Source: Larix kaempferi (taxonomy: Eukaryota > Streptophyta > Pinopsida > Pinales > Pinaceae). From it: a stretch of DNA of 64,000 bases. Below the pieces are notes generated by a model. The model was given only the letters and a program-made list of their open reading frames with translations, did not search any database and had not been told where the DNA came from. The position numbers and the translations under genes are program-made. Below, piece by piece: positions 1 to 11,860 of this stretch (positions are counted from its first letter, which is position 1; every line of letters starts with the position of its first letter). The stretch is from the NCBI GenBank assembly GCA_027924585.1, contig BSBM01000068.1, positions 10,309,001 to 10,373,000 of the forward strand, in the 5' to 3' direction.

Positions 1-76
1 TTCTACTAATTTAACATTTTCACAATATTTCAGTAATTCCAAAACTATTCAGAACAGATCAACTGAAAACACTTAC

Positions 77-246
77 TGCTTTTTCTCTTTAGGAACATGT
101 TTCTCAGTGTGTTTGATTGTCGGGTATGCTCGAATAGCAGCATGCAGTTTCTTCTACAACTCTACAATGCTTTCAGGCTCTATACCTTTCTTGATATATT
201 TAGAAAACTGGGATTGATACTTCTCTGGTTCATCTTCTTTCAATGT
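77..246 (-). pseudogene. RPL5: 60S ribosomal protein L5 (uL18) exon, one in-frame stop
   Basis: Read on the minus strand, this exon of about 57 codons matches the C-terminal part of plant L5, the large-subunit protein that binds 5S rRNA. Key stretches are LKEDEPEKYQSQFSKYIKKG and, after one TAG, KKLHAAIRAYPT followed by a lysine-rich tail. The exon is bounded by an AG acceptor (TTCTAG before ACATTG) and a GTAAGTG donor, so it has the intron structure of a real gene rather than a processed copy. The TAG stands where I recall a tyrosine in the family. The following exon would lie outside the window on the left; I could not find the preceding exon in the next 2 kb. This is either a decayed duplicate or a real gene with one sequence error; I favour a pseudogene. 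Confidence 0.72.
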
Positions 247-1249
247 CTAGAAGTAACACAGCATGCCAATACAAACCAATGAATGGACATGGAAGACCAC
301 AAACATAAACCTAATTATGAAGATGCAGAGCTCAACCTTTAAATACCATCACCATCAACTAACTTCAACAGAACATTCTATCATGGGTTGAAAAAATAGT
401 TGTGCTTCTACCTAGTAGTCTGGTCTTCTAAATATTTTGAGAGCTTCCTACAGATTCAATGCCAATGTACTGTAAAGTGTAACCAAAATAGAGGCTATGC
501 TAAGCAAACGGGACCACGATTGAATGGTCAGGTGGACGAAATATGAAGTTGTCCATAGGGTCCCTATCCAAATGGCATGTTTAAGAAGGGATGAGGCTGG
601 GTGCACATTCTAGGCAATTTTTATGAAATAGATACCCCTTGGACATGAAAACTAACCCAAAGGAAGTTTGAGTTATGTTGTGCATCCTCCAACTTCGGGG
701 CATAAGCATGCTACTAGACGCAACTTTCCAAAATAAAAATATAAATTAGAAGATGATCATCATATGCTAAGATTGCATATATTAAGCAATAGCAGACCTC
801 TGCTAGCCAGGAAAGTCTTTTCAAGCAGAGAATTAACAGTAGCCAAAACATGTAATATAGTTCATTGCTCTATAGGTTTTACTATGGAGATACCTAGTTT
901 ACAAGACTTGCAATAATCACAGCAACAATAGTAACCACAAACATGGGCCAATGCATAGCATCTGCAAGGTACACATTTTCAGTTTTACATTGAAATATTG
1001 GCTATAATAACATACTAAACCACTCGGTAACAAATCATAATCAATGTTTTTCAATTTTTCTAAAATAAAAAAAATTGATTCTTAGTTGGACATCTATCAT
1101 CTAAGACTACTCAAATATTTTCCCTTTTGCACATTACTATAAGCTAACCTATACCACAATCACCAACCCTTATTTTGACTAGAACTTACGTAACCTTACT
1201 ATTTGCATCCTTTATAAATACATAAAACCAGCCTTCCATAACACCAATT
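247..1249. other. Spacer with no recognisable gene
   Basis: AT-rich non-coding sequence. It could contain introns of the L5-like gene, but no further L5 exon was recognised on the minus strand. Confidence 0.5.
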
Positions 1250-1423
1250 CCCTTTTTAGGAGAATAAACCTTTCCTTGCAATTAGCCAGCCCCCTCCTTA
1301 CCATACAAGTGAAAATACTCTCTGCCCACTCTGAATCCCTTTTTATGAGAATAAACCTTTCCTTGCAATTAGCCAGCCCCCTCCTTACCATCCAAGTGAA
1401 AATACTCTCTGCCCACTCTGAAA
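1250..1423. repeat. Tandem duplication of an 87-bp unit
   Basis: Two nearly identical head-to-tail copies; the landmark AGAATAAACCTTTCCTTGCA starts at 1261 and again at 1348. They produce a repeated peptide in a minus-strand reading frame, which I take to be incidental. The few differences suggest a fairly recent slippage or unequal exchange event. Confidence 0.85.
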
Positions 1424-2529
1424 CCTTTGACATGTGAATCCAGTCCCTAACTTCTTCACCATCGTTATTGAATCCCATTTCCATTCCTTTGCACCTTCTT
1501 CCCATTCTCCACATATAAATTTGCCACATTTTCATATGCCCATGGCTGTCCTCCACTGCCACCACATCTATTTCAGTGCACACCATTGCAAACCCTAGTC
1601 CACCACTGACCTCAAATATTGAGGAGGACAATACCCCTGCGACACCATTTTTTAACTTCTAGTATCACCCCTCTCACGCATTTTTGGATGTGTACACTCT
1701 ATTAGGCCACTTAAGTCTATTTATGGTGGAAATTGTGGACACAATCATTTCTTTGTGAATTGCATTTCTCCCCTACAAGAACAACATTTGGAAAAGTAGA
1801 TTTCGAGCTAGGGTTATGAGCCCTATGACAATGAGGTTGTCTTCTTTGTATTCCCTTTTTACAGAGTTTGTATGGTTAGCTACCTTTTTGTCCTCTCCTC
1901 GTTCTGAATATGAACAAGAGTTAGCTAGGTGATTCCTTTCCTGGGCCCAATCTCCAACTGCTTAATGGATGGCAATACCTTCATGGATGATGATACCTTC
2001 AGTGCTGACGATGAGTTCATGTGTGATCGAAGAAGCCATCATCCTTGGCATTGTTATGGAGCCTTTTCACTATTGGAACCATTTTCATTGTTACTAAGCA
2101 ATCCTACCAAACTTCATTCCAATATTATTTACCATGACCGGGTTGTCACTCTACTTACACATCAACTCCAACAAGACGTCTTGCAGGACAATGTGGCAGC
2201 TGTTTATGAGGAAATCTGCTCCCTTGAAGACATTGGTTCCCCACACAGATGATACAATTTGTCCATTTTGCAAGACACATGTCTATGTCCTGTGTGACAT
2301 GCATTCCACTGACCCTCTTGTAGACGATCCTCCTCGTTCAGCATTGCATTGGTTCTCGTCACACCAACTCCAATAGCCAGTCAACAAGAGGTTTAGTTTG
2401 ATATCAATGACAGTTTGTTGTAGACACTTTTATGGCACTTTTGTTTCCGTTGGCCATCAATCCCTCCAATTATTGTGCTTGTTCGATGTAATTTCTAAAA
2501 TATTTTAAAAGTCAACTTACTATCCCCGG
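1424..2529. other. Weakly coding-like spacer
   Basis: No family recognised. Around 1705-1760 a plus-strand reading gives a Cys/His spacing (GNCGHNHFFVNC) reminiscent of a zinc knuckle. An open frame at 1929-2252 is acidic and shows no domain. Together with the next entry this may be a worn-out retroelement, but that is a guess. Confidence 0.25.
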
Positions 2530-3227
2530 ATGGGGTGCTAGTGTATGACAGAAGGGACTTTAATGACGACAATAATGGTCGTCCTGCTAGAGGCCAAACG
2601 ACAGTGCCACCCGTACCGCAGGCATCTTTCCAGCTCCATGCGTTTAACGACCCGCAGATGTGAGATGGCATCACCTCTACTGTGCATTAATTTAGCCATG
2701 ATAGTAGTTTTAATTTCCACCCTCGTCTCAAGGAGTCTTCGTAGTGTGACACACCAATTTTATCCTGCCATGGTACGTGAACGTCAAAGGTGCCCAGTCG
2801 GCGTGACCGAGGTCGGAGAGAGAGGCAACAAGAAGGGCGTTATAGCGTCATAGGTCAACATTTGGAAACAATCACTGATACTTTGTTGGGCATCAAGAGT
2901 GATATTCACGACACAAAGGATGATGCTTCAATGCACTTTCAGGACTTGGCCTGTTGAGTGCAGGCTCTTATCGATTGGTGCACAAACATTGCAGATCTTG
3001 TTGGCCTCCTGTCACCTTTGCTGGCCTATATTGATGAGGAAGGGATGGTCCATTGATGGCCTGAGGGTGAGGATACTCACAACATTCCGCATGGTGCTAC
3101 CACCACCGAGGCTTCCCATGCCATGGAGGTGAAAGCCGAAGAGAACGACGAGAAGTTGGAGGTTGCTACAACGATGAACAAGCAAGCGATCCAGGGTTCC
3201 AAACCAGGTTCCAATAATCGCAAGTGA
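2530..3227 (+). pseudogene. Decayed unknown coding region
   Basis: One plus-strand frame reads as protein-like sequence with several TGA interruptions. It includes an Arg-rich stretch (VPSRRDRGRRERQQEGRYSV) at about 2789-2850, then an amphipathic region (GQHLETITDTLLGIKSDIHD) and an acidic/lysine tail ending at a stop near 3227. The interruptions are mostly TGA, as expected if CGA arginine codons decayed through C-to-T change at methylated CG sites. I do not recognise the family; a retrotransposon gag-like protein is one possibility because of the basic stretch and the Cys/His patch upstream. Confidence 0.3.
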
Positions 3228-3539
3228 GGAATGTCTAGTGAGGCTTAGGACATGCCGATGCCTTCGGAGACCAAGCCGTGCATGGAAGTCGACCCATCAA
3301 ATTAGTCCCTGGTTTTTTCGGTTCTTTTTTTTATTCACTGTTGGTTCTAATTTTGTCTATGTATCTTAGTCAATATGTCCTATGTATCTACAGTTTTCTA
3401 GCACATTTTAGTCCAATCCAGTAGACATATGCAGTCATAGGGATAGTTTTGGATAGTTGCACTCTTGACTTTTAAAATCTATTTCCCAACTTTGTTTTCT
3501 CCTTATGGGAAACTCAATTTTTTTGTATTTTGTGTATTT

Positions 3540-4515
3540 TATGTGATATAATATAAATTTCTAACTTAAAAAAAAACAATTTACTAAAAATTTAAATAAA
3601 ATCAATGAAAACACTTGACTTTATAATAAGACGAATTAAAACACATCTTTAAAATGTTTGAGATCACCCTTCAAAAGAAATAATAGGATGAATTAAAACA
3701 CATCTTTAAAATGTTTACATCAAGATCAACTTTTTTATTATTTATTTTAGATTAAAGTATTTATAGATTTTATTTTAAAATTACATCAACTATTAGATAA
3801 ATAAGTTAAAAAAAAATATTAACTTTAAGTTTTTAAAATGTTTTAAAATTAATTTTTATTAACTTAAAACTATTATAACATTTTTTAAGTCATATACCAT
3901 AATACACCATAATTATACATTGTAGTAAAGTTAAAAAACTTAATTTAGTTTTAAGTTTTGGAATTTTTTAAAAATTAATTTTATTAAATTTTTAATATAT
4001 ATATAATTAAATTGTTAATATATATTAATTATATATATAAATATAAAAGTTATACACCATAATTCACTATACTAATTACACATTGTATTAGGAATAATAG
4101 AATAATAATTTATTGACTATTAAAAAAGAATATGATTAAATTAAATAATTTAAATTAATTATTTTATTATTTTAAATAATTTAAATTTATGAAATTTTAA
4201 TATTTTTTTTAATTAATTTTATAACATTTTTAAATTTTATTAATTTAAAAATACTATAATGTTTTTTTAAGTCATATATTATAATACAACATACCAATTA
4301 TACATTGTGTAAGTTAAAAAACTTAATTTAATTTAAGTTATTGAATTTTTTAAATATTTTTTAAAATTAATTTTATTAAATTTTTAATTTTTAATAACTT
4401 AAAATTAATTGTCTTTTTATTGAAATCATACATCATACTATTTACACATTTGATTTAGAATGGTAATTTATTGATCATTGAAAAAAATATAACTAAATTA
4501 AATAATTTTTATTCA
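3540..4515. repeat. Very AT-rich block with diverged internal repeats
   Basis: Almost pure A/T. A segment containing 'catataccataatacaccata' recurs in diverged form near 3887, 4050 and 4275, each followed by a similar TTAAGTT...ATTAATTTTATTAAATTT stretch. No coding potential. Could be a decayed AT-rich minisatellite or a matrix-attachment-like region. Confidence 0.6.
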
Positions 4516-5196
4516 AATGTCTAGAAACTCTCTCTCCTTTTTTAAATGAAATAGGTTCCTTTTTTGAAATGAAACAAGGCTACAAGTCAACATAGTCCTT
4601 GCGGAATAATCATGTCATAGTATTATATAAATGTTAAAGCAATTAAATATTTACAATGCCATTGCAAAAGATTATACATAATTAAAATGATGAAAGAATT
4701 GGATAAATACTCAAAAAGTTTACCAGTTATTTTTAGCTTGCACTTTAAAAATATTTCAAGTTATTAAGTCAGCTACAGTAATATGTTGCCTTTCAGTTTT
4801 GGCTAATTATCATTCCTTTGAATCTCGCAGATATATTAATACTTCTCTAACTTCAGCTGCGTACGAGTCTCACCAATACCCTGTTGGCATGTAAAGCAAT
4901 CTATACAGATCTTATGAATCACTCAATCAAGTGCAAATTGAGCATAAGATTAAGAGATTGCACAACTGATCATAATTCCTTTATGCAATTTGAAGTTTGA
5001 CTTTGCAGAATATAAATACAACCATTTTTGTTGTTTTAATGGTATCTTAACCACAATTTTTAAAAGGTGTTCAAATAAGACACGAATTTACATTGCTTGG
5101 CAATGTAAATATAGAGAAAAATAAAATTTAAATGAGCAGAGATTTGCATTCTGCACTAGGACCCCAAATTTAAGCTAACGGATTGCAGATCCTAAC
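4516..5196. other. Spacer with no recognisable gene
   Basis: AT-rich, no coding signal recognised. It may include the lost 5' part of the PPR pseudogene that follows. Confidence 0.4.
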
Positions 5197-5650
5197 TTCC
5201 TACTCTAATGCGTGTTTAGTGGATGTCGGCTGGAAAGACTCTGAGTCCATGAAGTCGAATTATGGGATTAAGCCTGATTTGGGGCATTATGCATGCTTGG
5301 TTTACCTTCTGTACATTTTGAGCCCAACGCTGTAATGTGGGGTCCTTACTTGGGGACTACAGAATCCATTCCAATACTGATATGGGATAAAAAGTAGCTA
5401 AACACCTTTTTGAATTAGAACCAAACAATGTTGGATATTATATCCTGTTGTCAAACATCTATGCCGATGCAGGTAGGTGGGAGGATGTATCAAAGTTAAG
5501 GACAATGATGAAAGAGAGAAGCGAAGAAACAACCAGGATGCACTTTTATTGATGTAAAGAAAGTGGTTCATAAATTCATAGTGGGAGATAGAACACATGC
5601 TATGCATGCAATAATTACAGGATTGCAAGTTGCAACTTGTCCATGCTGAA
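5197..5650 (+). pseudogene. PPR protein C-terminal fragment (PPR + E-type tail)
   Basis: Translation in shifting plus-strand frames gives the end of an organelle RNA-binding pentatricopeptide protein. First comes a PPR motif (LVDVGWKDSESMKSNYGIKP, then LGHYACLVYLL). After an apparent loss of roughly a dozen residues follows EPNAVMWG..LG, then the E-motif region ([37 protein letters not shown]) and the tail [20 protein letters not shown]. At least three frame changes are needed, so it is dead. Such genes are usually intronless and numerous in land plants. The N-terminal repeats are not visible upstream. The retrotransposon at 6.16 kb lies about 500 bp downstream and did not cause the break. 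Confidence 0.8.
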
Positions 5651-6156
5651 ATTGCATTATGAAATGCGAATAAGAAGTGGGAAATTTTAAAAATAATTAG
5701 ATATGTAACATTTGCAATATATCAAAATAAAAATGAAATCGGTCACTAATACATTGTAATTTGTCTGTATAAACTTGGATTTGACAGTTATATATGTGTG
5801 TGTGAAGAGAATAATTATAACACTTCCAATCAACTTATTTTGATCATGCATGCACTATGTCCATTTTAAATCAGGGATTGTACCTGTAGCTGTTTGGAAC
5901 CTTATATAACTGTATGTTACCTATGCGTTCCAGCTTTGATGCAGTTGAATAAGATGATGTGTGTTAAGCTTTGACATTCAACAAGCCAACAAATGGACAA
6001 TGATTGTAACCCATTTTAATTACCAAGGTGCCAACTCCATAAAAAATGGAAAGCACGCTAGAAATGACAACAGTATCCTCATAAACAACAACAATATCAA
6101 CAATATCCTCGTAAACAACATTCTCCGTACATAAAGACTCAAGAGTAATGGAACAT
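5651..6156. other. Spacer with no recognisable gene
   Basis: AT-rich sequence between the PPR pseudogene and the TR-GAG insertion site. Nothing recognised. Confidence 0.5.
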
Positions 6157-6161
6157 AGGAA
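6157..6161. repeat. Target site duplication AGGAA (left)
   Basis: AGGAA immediately before the left LTR, identical to 9408-9412 after the right LTR: the 5-bp duplication expected from retrotransposon integrase. Confidence 0.9.
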
Positions 6162-7052
6162 TGTTAGGATATTCCTATACTCCATCCTAGTCCCACCAGT
6201 ATTTTGATCATTTACATTTTCAGTCATGCATGCACCTTTTTAGGGTTTGCATGCATTCTAGGGTTTGCATGCATTTTGCATGCATCCCAGTCATCAGTCC
6301 AGCACCTAGCCCTCAGTTAGCCAGCCCCCAGGAGCTTCTCACTATTCAGTTTTAGCCCTCCAGTTGCTTAGTGCGCCCTTCTTCCTTGATTTTAGGGAGC
6401 AACTCGCCCTTCTTCACCTACCAGTTCAGTTACAGTCAGTTACAGTCAGTTACAGTCAGTTACATTGAGTTACACTCAGTTACACTCAGTTACATTCAGT
6501 TACAGTCAGTTACAGTCAGTTACACTCAGTTACATTGAGTTACACTCAGTTACACTCAGTTACATTGAGTTACTCTTAGTTACATTGAGTTACACTTAGT
6601 TACATTGAGTTACACTCAGTTACACTCAGTTACACTTAGTTACACTCAGTTACACCTACCAGAGTTAGTTTGACTGATGGTTGACAGTTACTTGAGCATT
6701 GATGACTCCACTGATGATGATGAAGACTTCCAGTTGCGCTCCGATGATCATGAGGACACCTAGTTGTGCTCCGATGACACTCCAGTGATCCTTTGATCAC
6801 TCCATGAAGGCTAATTCGAATTGCCACCTTAGGCATTCGAATTCCTCATGCATTGTATTATTTATATGTCCATTTGTGATTAATAATCTAGTATGACCGA
6901 AGTATTATTGCTTCTATCTGAGTTCTACTGTACCATATTATTCTGTTGCTCATTATACTGCATGTATCACTCTTCTTCTATTTTCTTGCTTAATCATAAT
7001 TATTCTCTTGTGAGATACATCATCTCTTAGATCTGCTGTGAGGATTTTCACA
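6162..7052 (+). repeat. 5' LTR of TR-GAG element (891 bp)
   Basis: Begins TG, ends CA, with TGTTA near the start. Contains a 10-bp minisatellite at about 6422-6655 and repeated GCATGCAT-type motifs near 6225-6285. A possible TATA signal (ATTATTTATAT) is near 6857-6868. It is 30 bp shorter than the right LTR, which equals three minisatellite units. Confidence 0.92.
6422..6655 (+). repeat. 10-bp minisatellite TCAGTTACAN in left LTR
   Basis: About 23 copies of a 10-bp unit (TCAGTTACAC / TCAGTTACAG / TTGAGTTACA variants). The unit is not a multiple of three, so every frame reads a repeating peptide (such as SVTVSY); these are not genes. Confidence 0.93.
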
Positions 7053-7064
7053 TGGTATCAGAGC
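7053..7064 (+). other. Primer binding site (tRNA-iMet)
   Basis: TGGTATCAGAGC directly abutting the LTR end. This is the classical plant retrotransposon primer site complementary to the 3' end of initiator methionine tRNA. Confidence 0.92.
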
Positions 7065-7216
7065 ATGTTGAGAGTATTGTTTATCTCCATTCTTGAGAGT
7101 TTTTTGCAGAATATTACCAAGATTTCGAGTTCAGCAGTTGCAGCAGTTTCTGCATTTTTGTAGCAGTAGCAGTTGCAGTTATTCTATATTGTTTTTGCAG
7201 GTCTTCTACAGCTTCA

Positions 7217-8299
7217 ATGTATCCTGAATTAGAAGAAATCACTCCTCTTTCTCTATTCAACTATGATGAATGGAAACCAAAAATAATAGCATATTTAAAG
7301 AGCCATGATCTCTTTGATTGCTATTTTGAAAGAGATTTTGAATCCTCTACAAAGAAGATTAAATGGTTGAATAAAGGTGACATGCACATTGGAAGAATGA
7401 AGCTTACTATGACTGATTACATATTGTACCCGACCATCATTGATATTGAAACTCCAAAAGAGTTATGGGCTCATTTGGATGAAAGATTCGGCAAAAAGAA
7501 TGATGGATTTGGTCCAAATCCCTTTAAAAGCAAGCAAGTTGATGCATTCGCTCCACTTGATGGTCTCTCAGATCATGATGCATTCGCTCCTCCTGATGGT
7601 CTCTCAGATCATGTTGCATTCGCTCCCCTTGATGATCTCTCAGATCATGAACCAGTATCATCTCATATTGAAGTTGTTGACAAAGAACTTGCAGATTCTC
7701 CGCTCATGCTCAAACTTTCTTCTCTTTCTGTGCCAGTTCACACTCTAGATATTGCAAAAGGTCCTAAATCCTCTCTTGCACCAGAGTTTGTTGGTTTGCA
7801 TCATGATCACATGATTATTTCGGAGGTAACATCAGCTATTGGAGGTAATGCATTCGCTCCTCTTCAACAAACATGTCTTATTTACTACTATATGATCATT
7901 AGCACATGCTTTCAGAAGGTTATTGAAGAATATGGCCATTGCCACCCGCTTGAGATAATTTCTCATGCATATGATAGTTTTGATCTCACCCTTGCTGGTT
8001 CAAAGGAGATCTCAAGAAACTGTTTTGAAAGTCTTAAATCTGATTTTGATTTCAAGCAAACATGTAATAGTTCTTTTTGGCATAATCTCACCCATGGTGG
8101 TTCGAAGGAGAAGACAAAGGACTATATGCACATTCAAAAATTTGATCCTACCTCAGCTGATTCGAATCACAGGTTCAAGGATCATTCTAATACTGTTGGA
8201 TTTGTTCTCATCACATTCAATCTGAAGAGCAAGTACACGCACATGCTTTTTGAGCATGATCCACTTCTTCCCAAGAAGAAGATACCTCCAGACATATGA
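7217..8299 (+). CDS. Gag-like protein of the TR-GAG element (360 aa)
   Basis: Single open frame of the element, starting 153 bp after the primer site. Residues about 12-90 resemble the N-terminal Copia gag region: LFNYDEWKPKIIAYLKSHDL, a tryptophan near residue 49, then TPKELWAHLDERFGKK. Residues about 108-150 hold three copies of a 12-residue repeat (DAFAPLDGLSDH and variants) and a later half copy (NAFAPL). No CCHC zinc knuckle and no catalytic pol motif was seen. By analogy with Copia gag it would form the capsid of a virus-like particle, with enzymes supplied by another element. The C-terminal 200 residues are not recognisable and may be derived from other sequence. The frame is intact, consistent with a young insertion. 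Confidence 0.75.
   Translation: MYPELEEITPLSLFNYDEWKPKIIAYLKSHDLFDCYFERDFESSTKKIKWLNKGDMHIGRMKLTMTDYILYPTIIDIETPKELWAHLDERFGKKNDGFGPNPFKSKQVDAFAPLDGLSDHDAFAPPDGLSDHVAFAPLDDLSDHEPVSSHIEVVDKELADSPLMLKLSSLSVPVHTLDIAKGPKSSLAPEFVGLHHDHMIISEVTSAIGGNAFAPLQQTCLIYYYMIISTCFQKVIEEYGHCHPLEIISHAYDSFDLTLAGSKEISRNCFESLKSDFDFKQTCNSSFWHNLTHGGSKEKTKDYMHIQKFDPTSADSNHRFKDHSNTVGFVLITFNLKSKYTHMLFEHDPLLPKKKIPPDI
7541..7653 (+). repeat. 36-bp in-frame tandem repeat in gag-like ORF
   Basis: Three copies of a unit containing GATGCATTCGCTCC..., encoding DAFAPLDGLSDH, DAFAPPDGLSDH and VAFAPLDDLSDH. The 36-bp length keeps the frame. A fourth partial copy (GCATTCGCTCC) is at about 7850. Confidence 0.88.
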
Positions 8300-8486
8300 C
8301 CAAGCATCACACATGCTTGAGTTTGGAGCATTTATTTTTTATGTGTGCCTTACAGTCTATTTTTAGAGGAGGGGGTATGTTTCCCATGAAATTTTCCCAC
8401 TTCCTTGGTTTATTGATTGTTATTATTCATTGTATTGGGTGACCTTTGGTCTTAGTTACCAGGGCCCAGGATGGATTAAGGGGGGG
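8300..8486 (+). other. 3' untranslated part and polypurine tract of TR-GAG
   Basis: Follows the stop codon. Ends in GGATTAAGGGGGG, a polypurine tract directly before the right LTR, which primes plus-strand DNA synthesis. Confidence 0.85.
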
Positions 8487-9407
8487 TGTTAGGATATTCC
8501 TATACTCCATCCTAGTCCCACCAGTATTTTGATCATTTACATTTTCAGTCATGCATGCACCTTTTTAGGGTTTGCATGCATTCTAGGGTTTGCATGCATT
8601 TTGCATGCATCCCAGTCATCAGTCCAGCACCTAGCCCTCAGTTAGCCAGCCCCCAGGAGCTTCTCACTATTCAGTTTTAGCCCTCCAGTTGCTTAGTGCG
8701 CCCTTCTTCCTTGATTTTAGGGAGCAACTCGCCCTTCTTCACCTACCAGTTCAGTTACACTCAGTTACAGTCAGTTACAGTCAGTTACAGTCAGTTACAG
8801 TCAGTTACATTGAGTTACACTCAGTTACACTCAGTTACATTCAGTTACAGTCAGTTACATTCAGTTACACTCAGTTACATTGAGTTACACTCAGTTACAC
8901 TCAGTTACATTGAGTTACTCTTAGTTACATTGAGTTACACTTAGTTACATTGAGTTACACTCAGTTACACTCAGTTACACTCAGTTACACTTAGTTACAC
9001 TCAGTTACACCTACCAGAGTTAGTTTGACTGATGGTTGACAGTTACTTGAGCATTGATGACTCCACTGATGATGATGAAGACTTCCAGTTGCGCTCCGAT
9101 GATCATGAGGACACCTAGTTGTGCTCCGATGACACTCCAGTGATCCTTTGATCACTCCATGAAGGCTAATTCGAATTGCCACCTTAGGCATTCGAATTCC
9201 TCATGCATTGTATTATTTATATGTCCATTTGTGATTAATAATCTAGTATGACCGAAGTATTATTGCTTCTATCTGAGTTCTACTGTACCATATTATTCTG
9301 TTGCTCATTATACTGCATGTATCACTCTTCTTCTATTTTCTTGCTTAATCATAATTATTCTCTTGTGAGATACATCATCTCTTAGATCTGCTGTGAGGAT
9401 TTTCACA
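8487..9407 (+). repeat. 3' LTR of TR-GAG element (921 bp)
   Basis: Near-identical to 6162-7052. The minisatellite here (about 8752-9010) has roughly three more 10-bp units and a few unit-type changes. The same TG...CA ends are present, followed by AGGAA at 9408-9412. Confidence 0.92.
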
Positions 9408-9412
9408 AGGAA

Positions 9413-11239
9413 ATTATATAACTCAATATGTATTCTAATTTCTGACAATGTCCCCGAATCACATCACTAATGCATGGATATCCATCTGTCAGGTGAAATC
9501 TTCTAGTCAGAACACGAAAACAATAACACAAAACTGAACACAAAGGAAAATTCCTGGAATATTAATCATCAAGGCTAAACCATATGTGACATCCCTGAAA
9601 TTCTGAGGTAGTAATATCCATTCCTGAAAATCAATGGTAGTGGTGAATCGATGGGAGCCCTTGCAGTAAATGAATTTCATTGTGTAAATCCAATAAGATT
9701 TGGATGCCAAAAGGGGTCGATCTGTCCAACATGTCAACATTGGGAGAAACCATGGCAGAATCTGCTCTTGCCATCATAACGTCCATTGTGGTTGAAGGAG
9801 ATGTTTATAGGTGAAGCGGCCCTGGAATAATGGGATCCCATTTGTTTACACTTTCTCCTTTCTGCAAAATATGCTCAAAGAATCCCAGGTGTGTATACAA
9901 GTTTGCTCACTTTTATTGAGCTGAACTTGCAAAATTGATTGAGATTAACATGCAAAATTGCAAGAACTTATGGGAAATTTTGGAGTATGTCTTATGTTAA
10001 TTAGCACTGTTAAATATCTAGCCCATACCCATCTAAACCCTAGTTTGAGATGCACCTCTGGATTGCATCCATGAGCTTCCCAACCTTTACGTTCTCCTTG
10101 GATGAGATGGAATCTTGTAATAAATAAGCAATTTGCATTTACCATGCAATAAATTTGCATATATATGGGTAAGTCCAGCGATTTTGTCCAAATGAATTGT
10201 CTTTTGTAGTGGTTTAGAGGATATCACTACCTTTTGATGTACTTGAAAGGTTGAATATCTCTATGGCGAGAACTATATATAAATAAAAAATCAATATTCA
10301 TCAATGAAGATATGGCATCTGAGCTAGCAACACCAACACTAAATTGATAAAATAGAAGCAGCAATGCCTACTCCATCCATTTACAGTTTCACTCATAGCA
10401 GTCAGGGTGATCTGAGGCACTCCCGAATTCACCCAATAATAGAGAATATACATCTTACACGGCTTTTGTCAAGTCTTCTTCAGCCCATTCTAGTTGCTAC
10501 AGAAAACAAATTACAATGCTTACACTTTCACTTAGCTTTCTAGAACAAACCATATATCATACCGCCAAAAGATGCTACATAAAATGCATCTTATAATATG
10601 AGAACAAGGGCCATGAGGCTGGTTTAGTAGTGGTAGTATTTTTTAACATTAAGTAGGCTCTGTGCACTTATGTAATTAAAGTTTCATTTAGGAACCATAG
10701 ATATTTCTAATTTTTCAAGTTATGAAAACATTCTAAGATCACCAGTCTAAAACTTAGGTCTATGCTTTTGGGTTTCAAGGTGGGGCTAAACCCATGCTGT
10801 GGAGTTGTCCCTTTTTAGCTGCTTGCAGGGATGCACTCTGCCTTGAACGACCAATTTTTTGTTCATTTGTCTTTGTCATATGTGGACAGACAGGTAGCTC
10901 AAAACCCCACCTTCTATATTCATCATACTCAGAGTAATATGGGATCTGACAAACTGTTGTATCTCCTCATTAGTAATCTTTCCCATCTTAATTTGATCGG
11001 ATATACTCATCTCCAAATGTTTCCAGGAAAGTAATTGATAGCTTGACTTCTGGGCTTGTAGATTTCTGATTTTTCATCTAACGATGCTAATTCTTAATAC
11101 CATGTAGATTTTGAGAATTCTAGACTTTATAAATAAACCATGAAAGTAGAAATGTAAGTTGAATACAAACACACTCTGCATTGATTCCCTTTCCCAGATC
11201 CAGTTCCTTGTCCCAAAAAATGACACACTTGAAACCCTG
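9413..11239. other. Spacer with no recognisable gene
   Basis: No gene identified on either strand. A minus-strand open frame at 9507-9740 is hydrophobic but matches nothing I know. Later exons of the CCoAOMT pseudogene could lie here but were not recognised. Confidence 0.4.

Positions 11240-11860
<621 letters not shown>

Larger units (their letters stand above)
6162..9407 (+). mobile_element. Complete non-autonomous LTR retrotransposon (TR-GAG type)
   Basis: A full element of about 3.25 kb. It has two LTRs starting TGTTAGGATA and ending TTTTCACA, a perfect AGGAA target duplication, a primer binding site TGGTATCAGAGC directly after the left LTR (7053-7064, complementary to initiator tRNA-Met), and a polypurine tract ending AAGGGGGG just before the right LTR (about 8475-8486). 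Between them lies one long ORF resembling the N-terminus of Copia gag. Protease, integrase, reverse transcriptase and RNase H are absent, so it must be mobilised by a partner element. The LTRs are almost identical outside their minisatellite and the ORF is open, so insertion was recent. This matches the known TR-GAG class. Confidence 0.93.

Noticed and set aside
6422-6655. CRISPR or origin-like iterons
   Set aside because: A simple 10-bp head-to-tail minisatellite within an LTR of a eukaryotic element.
8689-8944. Open frames reading SVTVSYSQLQ-type repeats
   Set aside because: By-products of the 10-bp LTR minisatellite, whose period is not a multiple of three.
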